Notes under the pieces: generated by a model | Databases searched by the model: none | What the model saw: the letters and a program-made list of their open reading frames with translations, nothing else | Told to the model about the DNA's origin: nothing | Shown: one piece after another, positions 14,203 through 16,759 of the stretch | Position numbering within the stretch: position 1 is the stretch's first letter | Layout: every line of letters starts with the position of its first letter | DNA from: Nitrospirota bacterium | GTDB taxonomy: Bacteria > Nitrospirota > Thermodesulfovibrionia > Thermodesulfovibrionales > JdFR-85 | DNA length: 16,759 nucleotides | Direction of reading: 5' to 3' | NCBI GenBank assembly: GCA_013151785.1 | Contig: JAADHP010000196.1 | Coordinates: 1 to 16,759, forward strand | Program-made: the position numbers and the translations under genes

Positions 14203-14223
14203 ATCGGTAAACGTTTGCCGATA
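14202..14223. promoter_or_regulatory. 22-bp dyad, possible operator of glnA
   Basis: TATCGG (14202-14207) and CCGATA (14218-14223) flank a centre built on AAACGTTT. The whole 22 bases are palindromic except for one pair. The centre resembles LacI-family operators, which typically have a central CG flanked by AAA and TTT. It overlaps the end of the -10 and the likely start of transcription of glnA, where a bound repressor would block initiation. Confidence 0.5.
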
Positions 14224-14251
14224 ACATATTTCTTTATCAAGGAGGTCAACT

Positions 14252-15664
14252 ATGACACCAAAAGACGTGATCACTTTTGCACAGGAAAATGATGTGGTGA
14301 TGGTGGATTTCAAGTTTATTGATTTTCCCGGTATCTGGCAGCACTTCTCAGTACCTATTGATGAGCTAAAAGAAGAGACCTTTGAAGAGGGCGTTGGATT
14401 TGACGGCTCTTCCATAAGAGGATGGCAGGCAATTAATGCCTCGGATATGCTCATTATTCCTGACCCTGAAACAGCAATTCTTGATCCCTTCAGGAAATAT
14501 CCCACATTGAGTTTAATATGTAATATTGTCGATCCGATTACTAAAGAACCCTATACAAGGGACCCTCGATATATAGCCCAGAAGGCTGTTCAGTATCTTA
14601 AGTCAACAGGCATCGGTGATACAGCCTATTTCGGGCCTGAGGCCGAGTTCTTTATCTTTGACGACATCCGTTTTGACCAGAATGCCCATAGTGGCTATTA
14701 CTTTGTTGATTCTGTGGAAGGCATCTGGAATTCCGGCAAGGAAGAGAATCCGAATCTTGGATACAAACCACGTCATAAAGAGGGTTATTTCCCTGTACCT
14801 CCAACAGATAGCCTCGAAGATATAAGGACGGAGATGGTAACCATAATGAAGAAATGCGGCATTCATGTGGAGGCCCAGCATCATGAGGTCGCCACCGCTG
14901 GACAGGGTGAGATTGATATGCGATATGCTCCGCTGGTAAGACAGGCAGACAATCTCATGCTCTTCAAATACATTGTCAAGAATGTTGCAAGGGCACATGG
15001 TAAGACAGCTACATTCATGCCAAAGCCTATCTTTGGCGACAATGGCTCAGGTATGCACACCCACCAGAGTATCTGGAAGGATGGGCAGCCTCTTTTCGCC
15101 GGTGATGGTTATGCTGGGCTGAGCGAGATAGCCCTGTATTACATAGGTGGTATCCTGAAACATGCACGGGCTCTGGCTGCTATTACCAACCCCACCACCA
15201 ACTCTTACAAAAGGCTTGTTCCTGGTTTTGAGGCACCGGTGAACCTTGCATATTCAGCAAGAAACCGTTCTGCTGCTGTAAGGATTCCCATGTATTCACC
15301 TTCACCAAAGGCCAAGAGGGTAGAGGTAAGGTTCCCAGATCCGTCCTGTAACCCCTATCTTGCCTTTGCTGCCATGTTGATGGCAGGGCTTGATGGTATC
15401 GAGAACAAGATTGATCCAGGAGAGGCAATGGATAAGGATCTCTATGAACTTCCTCCTGAGGAGCTTGCAAAGGTTCCGCAGATCTGCGGAAGCCTTGATG
15501 AGGCACTTGATGCCCTTGAAGAGGATCATGCCTTCCTCCTCAAAGGTAATGTCTTTACAGAAGATGCCCTCCAGACCTGGATCGAGTACAAACGGCAGAA
15601 CGAGATAGACGCACTGAGGCTGAGACCTCATCCCTACGAATTCTTCCTTTACTACGATATTTAA
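14252..15664 (+). CDS. glnA: Glutamine synthetase type I (adenylylation-regulated)
   Basis: The enzyme makes glutamine from glutamate, ammonia and ATP as a cytoplasmic dodecamer. The 470 residues match GSI-beta. They include FDGSS at 50-54, PEAEFF with metal-ligand glutamates at 129-134, HHEVATAGQGE at 210-220 (Glu212, Glu220), NGSGMH with His269 at 264-269, KRLVPGFEAP at 320-329 and RFPDPSCNPYL at 360-370. DKDLYELPPEE holds Tyr398, the residue adenylylated by GlnE in this subclass, so the organism should encode an adenylyltransferase. AAGGAGG precedes the ATG by about 6 bases. It has its own promoter and dyad upstream, and it is convergent with glnB rather than in a glnBA operon. Confidence 0.98.
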   Translation: MTPKDVITFAQENDVVMVDFKFIDFPGIWQHFSVPIDELKEETFEEGVGFDGSSIRGWQAINASDMLIIPDPETAILDPFRKYPTLSLICNIVDPITKEPYTRDPRYIAQKAVQYLKSTGIGDTAYFGPEAEFFIFDDIRFDQNAHSGYYFVDSVEGIWNSGKEENPNLGYKPRHKEGYFPVPPTDSLEDIRTEMVTIMKKCGIHVEAQHHEVATAGQGEIDMRYAPLVRQADNLMLFKYIVKNVARAHGKTATFMPKPIFGDNGSGMHTHQSIWKDGQPLFAGDGYAGLSEIALYYIGGILKHARALAAITNPTTNSYKRLVPGFEAPVNLAYSARNRSAAVRIPMYSPSPKAKRVEVRFPDPSCNPYLAFAAMLMAGLDGIENKIDPGEAMDKDLYELPPEELAKVPQICGSLDEALDALEEDHAFLLKGNVFTEDALQTWIEYKRQNEIDALRLRPHPYEFFLYYDI

Positions 15665-15675
15665 ATTAAAACAAC

Positions 15676-15705
15676 AGAGGCTGTGGGCTGATGCCCACAG
15701 CCTCT
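15676..15705. terminator. Bidirectional terminator hairpin between glnA and glnB
   Basis: A perfect 13-bp stem, AGAGGCTGTGGGC with GCCCACAGCCTCT, closes a TGAT loop 12 bases after the glnA stop. The flank on the glnA side is A-rich, which gives a T-rich tail to minus-strand transcripts. On the plus strand the tail (ATTCAAG) is poor. It fits termination of glnB best and may stop both converging genes. Confidence 0.75.
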
Positions 15706-15758
15706 ATTCAAGAATAAACTTATCGTTTCTGCAACCTGAAATCTACACTCTAAAATTA

Positions 15759-16097
15759 TTATAAGGCCTCTTCCCCCCTCTCTCCTGTTCTGATTCTTAC
15801 AACATCCTGAAGATTATAGACAAAGATCTTTCCATCCCCGATCTCACCTGTGCGGGCAGCATTTATGATTATATCCACGATCTCCTCTGTCTTTTCATCA
15901 GGCACTGCCACCTCAATCTTTACCTTCGGGAGAAATTTTACCTCATACTCAACCCCACGGTATACCTCCATGTGTCCTTTTTGCCTGCCAAACCCCTTTA
16001 CCTCAATAACGGTCATGCCCTGAACACCAGCATCAGTAAGTGCCTTTCTTACCTCTTCAAGTTTGTAATGCTTGATAACTGCTGCAATCAGTTTCAT
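15759..16097 (-). CDS. glnB: Nitrogen regulatory PII protein
   Basis: This is a small trimeric signalling protein that binds ATP, ADP and 2-oxoglutarate and controls nitrogen assimilation proteins. The 112 residues are of standard length. The T-loop at 37-55 includes GRQKGHMEVYRGVEYEV with Tyr51 at the uridylylation position. The B-loop TGEIGDGKIFV is at 83-93 and the C-loop RIRTGERG is at 101-108. AAGGAGG lies 7 bases before the ATG. It is convergent with glnA and faces the same way as the upstream TPR gene, 125 bases away. No convincing sigma-54 or sigma-70 promoter could be recognised in that gap. It may be read through from the TPR gene. Confidence 0.97.
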   Translation of the reverse strand: MKLIAAVIKHYKLEEVRKALTDAGVQGMTVIEVKGFGRQKGHMEVYRGVEYEVKFLPKVKIEVAVPDEKTEEIVDIIINAARTGEIGDGKIFVYNLQDVVRIRTGERGEEAL

Positions 16098-16208
16098 TAT
16101 ACTACCTCCTTGCTGTGATGATTAAACAATCCCTTTGGCACAGGAATCTATAAAACAAAATCCTTTACAAAGAAAAAGTGCAACCCCAACAGGCCACATC
16201 CCTTTCTG

Positions 16209-16225
16209 TAGACAGAGTCTGTCTA
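16209..16225. repeat. 17-bp perfect inverted repeat at the TPR stop codon
   Basis: TAGACAGA-G-TCTGTCTA is symmetric about one base and overlaps the stop codon of the TPR gene. It sits about 110 bases upstream of glnB on the same strand. It has no T-tail, so a protein-binding site is as likely as an RNA hairpin. Confidence 0.45.
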
Positions 16226-16759
16226 ATAATGGAGAATCTCCAGCAGGTCATTGTAATCCTGAATAGTATCCCTATCAATGGTTTTAAGTTGTATCTTCAT
16301 GAAATACTCCTTTGCCTTTTCAAAATCACCTTTAAAGGCAGGGTCCATTTTTATAGCCTCTGTTAAGGCCTCTGCTGCATCACCGTATCTGCCCATAGCG
16401 TTGTAGGTAAGGGCAAGCCCATAATAGGCCATGAAAAAATCAGGTACCCTTTTCAGGGCAGATTTATATGCCCTCTCAGCCTCAGCAAACTTTCCCACTC
16501 TGTAATAAACCCTGCCAAGGTTGGTGAAGGCCTTATGAGGGCTTTTATAAAGTGGATTCTCTAATGCCTTCTTAAGTGCCTTCTCTGCCTCCCCGTATCT
16601 TTTCATAATTGTATACACAACACCAAGACTATTGTATGCCTCTGAATAGGATGGGTCAAGCTGGATGGCCTTTTTAAAAGACTCCTCTGCCTTTTTGTAT
16701 TCCTCGAACTGATGATATATAAGCCCGAGTGCATAGTATGCCTCCTTGAATTCCGGATT
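16223..16759 (-). CDS. TPR-repeat protein, PilF/PilW-like, C-terminal part
   Basis: The frame is open to the right edge, so the N-terminus and any signal or lipobox are outside the window. The visible 178 residues contain about four tetratricopeptide repeats with the usual signature. Examples are EAYYALGLIYHQFEEYKKAEESFKKAIQLDP and AFTNLGRVYYRVGKFAEAERAYKSALKRVP, quoted here only in outline. The segment ALENPLYKSPHKAFTNLG closely resembles the NPLYPxPHxAxTNxG feature of PilF/PilW, the lipoprotein that helps assemble the type IV pilus secretin. The last 20 residues are not repeat. A generic TPR scaffold is the alternative. It reads toward glnB. Confidence 0.8.
   Translation of the reverse strand, partial: NPEFKEAYYALGLIYHQFEEYKKAEESFKKAIQLDPSYSEAYNSLGVVYTIMKRYGEAEKALKKALENPLYKSPHKAFTNLGRVYYRVGKFAEAERAYKSALKRVPDFFMAYYGLALTYNAMGRYGDAAEALTEAIKMDPAFKGDFEKAKEYFMKIQLKTIDRDTIQDYNDLLEILHY

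Noticed and set aside
16098..16222. A TGGCCT...TTGCA stretch on the minus strand upstream of glnB, considered as a sigma-54 promoter.
   Set aside because: The GG and GC elements are about two bases too far apart for the -24/-12 spacing.

Overview
The window reads as ordinary chromosome from a Gram-negative bacterium with medium-low GC content. It encodes an outer-membrane porin, a PII protein with the uridylylatable Tyr51, and a glutamine synthetase with the adenylylatable Tyr398. Arginine is written mostly as AGG/AGA and ATA is common. Together with the abundant small palindromic repeats and the nickel transporter type, this would fit a Nitrospirota or Desulfobacterota-like lineage. That placement is a guess from gene style, not a demonstrated assignment.

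Layout. (1) 1-1833, minus strand: the first codons of a DAHP synthase gene, then the chromosome-partition operon parA-parB with a perfect 16-bp parS site in its leader. (2) 1883-7053: two plus-strand genes for exported proteins (an Ig/NTF2-like protein and a 1136-residue CARDB-repeat protein) lying between two directly oriented copies of an inverted-repeat element. The copies share 102 of 103 bases at their right ends. (3) 7068-8219: a promoter, a leader with two intrinsic terminators, a SAM methyltransferase gene and a small protein with an HxxxHxxxH helix. (4) 8483-14143: a frameshifted LbtU-like porin gene, then an energy-coupling (ECF) nickel/cobalt uptake operon, nikK-nikM-nikL-nikQ-nikO. 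A 536-base repeat-filled gap separates nikQ from nikO. (5) 14173-16097: glnA with a clear promoter and a 22-bp dyad, convergent with glnB, with a strong shared hairpin between them. (6) 16223-16759: the C-terminal part of a TPR protein, PilF/PilW-like, running off the right edge.

How the genes work together: ParA, ParB and parS segregate the chromosome origin. NikK and NikL are exported or membrane-anchored partners of the NikM substrate-binding membrane protein. NikQ is the transmembrane coupling protein and NikO the ATPase. The porin may be the outer-membrane entry route. The methyltransferase and the histidine-rich helix protein just upstream may be undescribed accessories of metal handling, which is inference from position and motif. 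GlnA assimilates ammonia and PII reports nitrogen and energy state.

The most unusual material is in the repeats. There are four inverted-repeat elements whose outer arms carry AGGTGG, mostly CAGGTGG, but whose remaining arm sequence differs between elements while staying self-complementary. There is also a degenerate heptamer repeat (AGTCAAC/AGTGAGC type) at four places, twice inside the nikL reading frame. No tRNA, rRNA, CRISPR array, transposase or integrase gene was seen.
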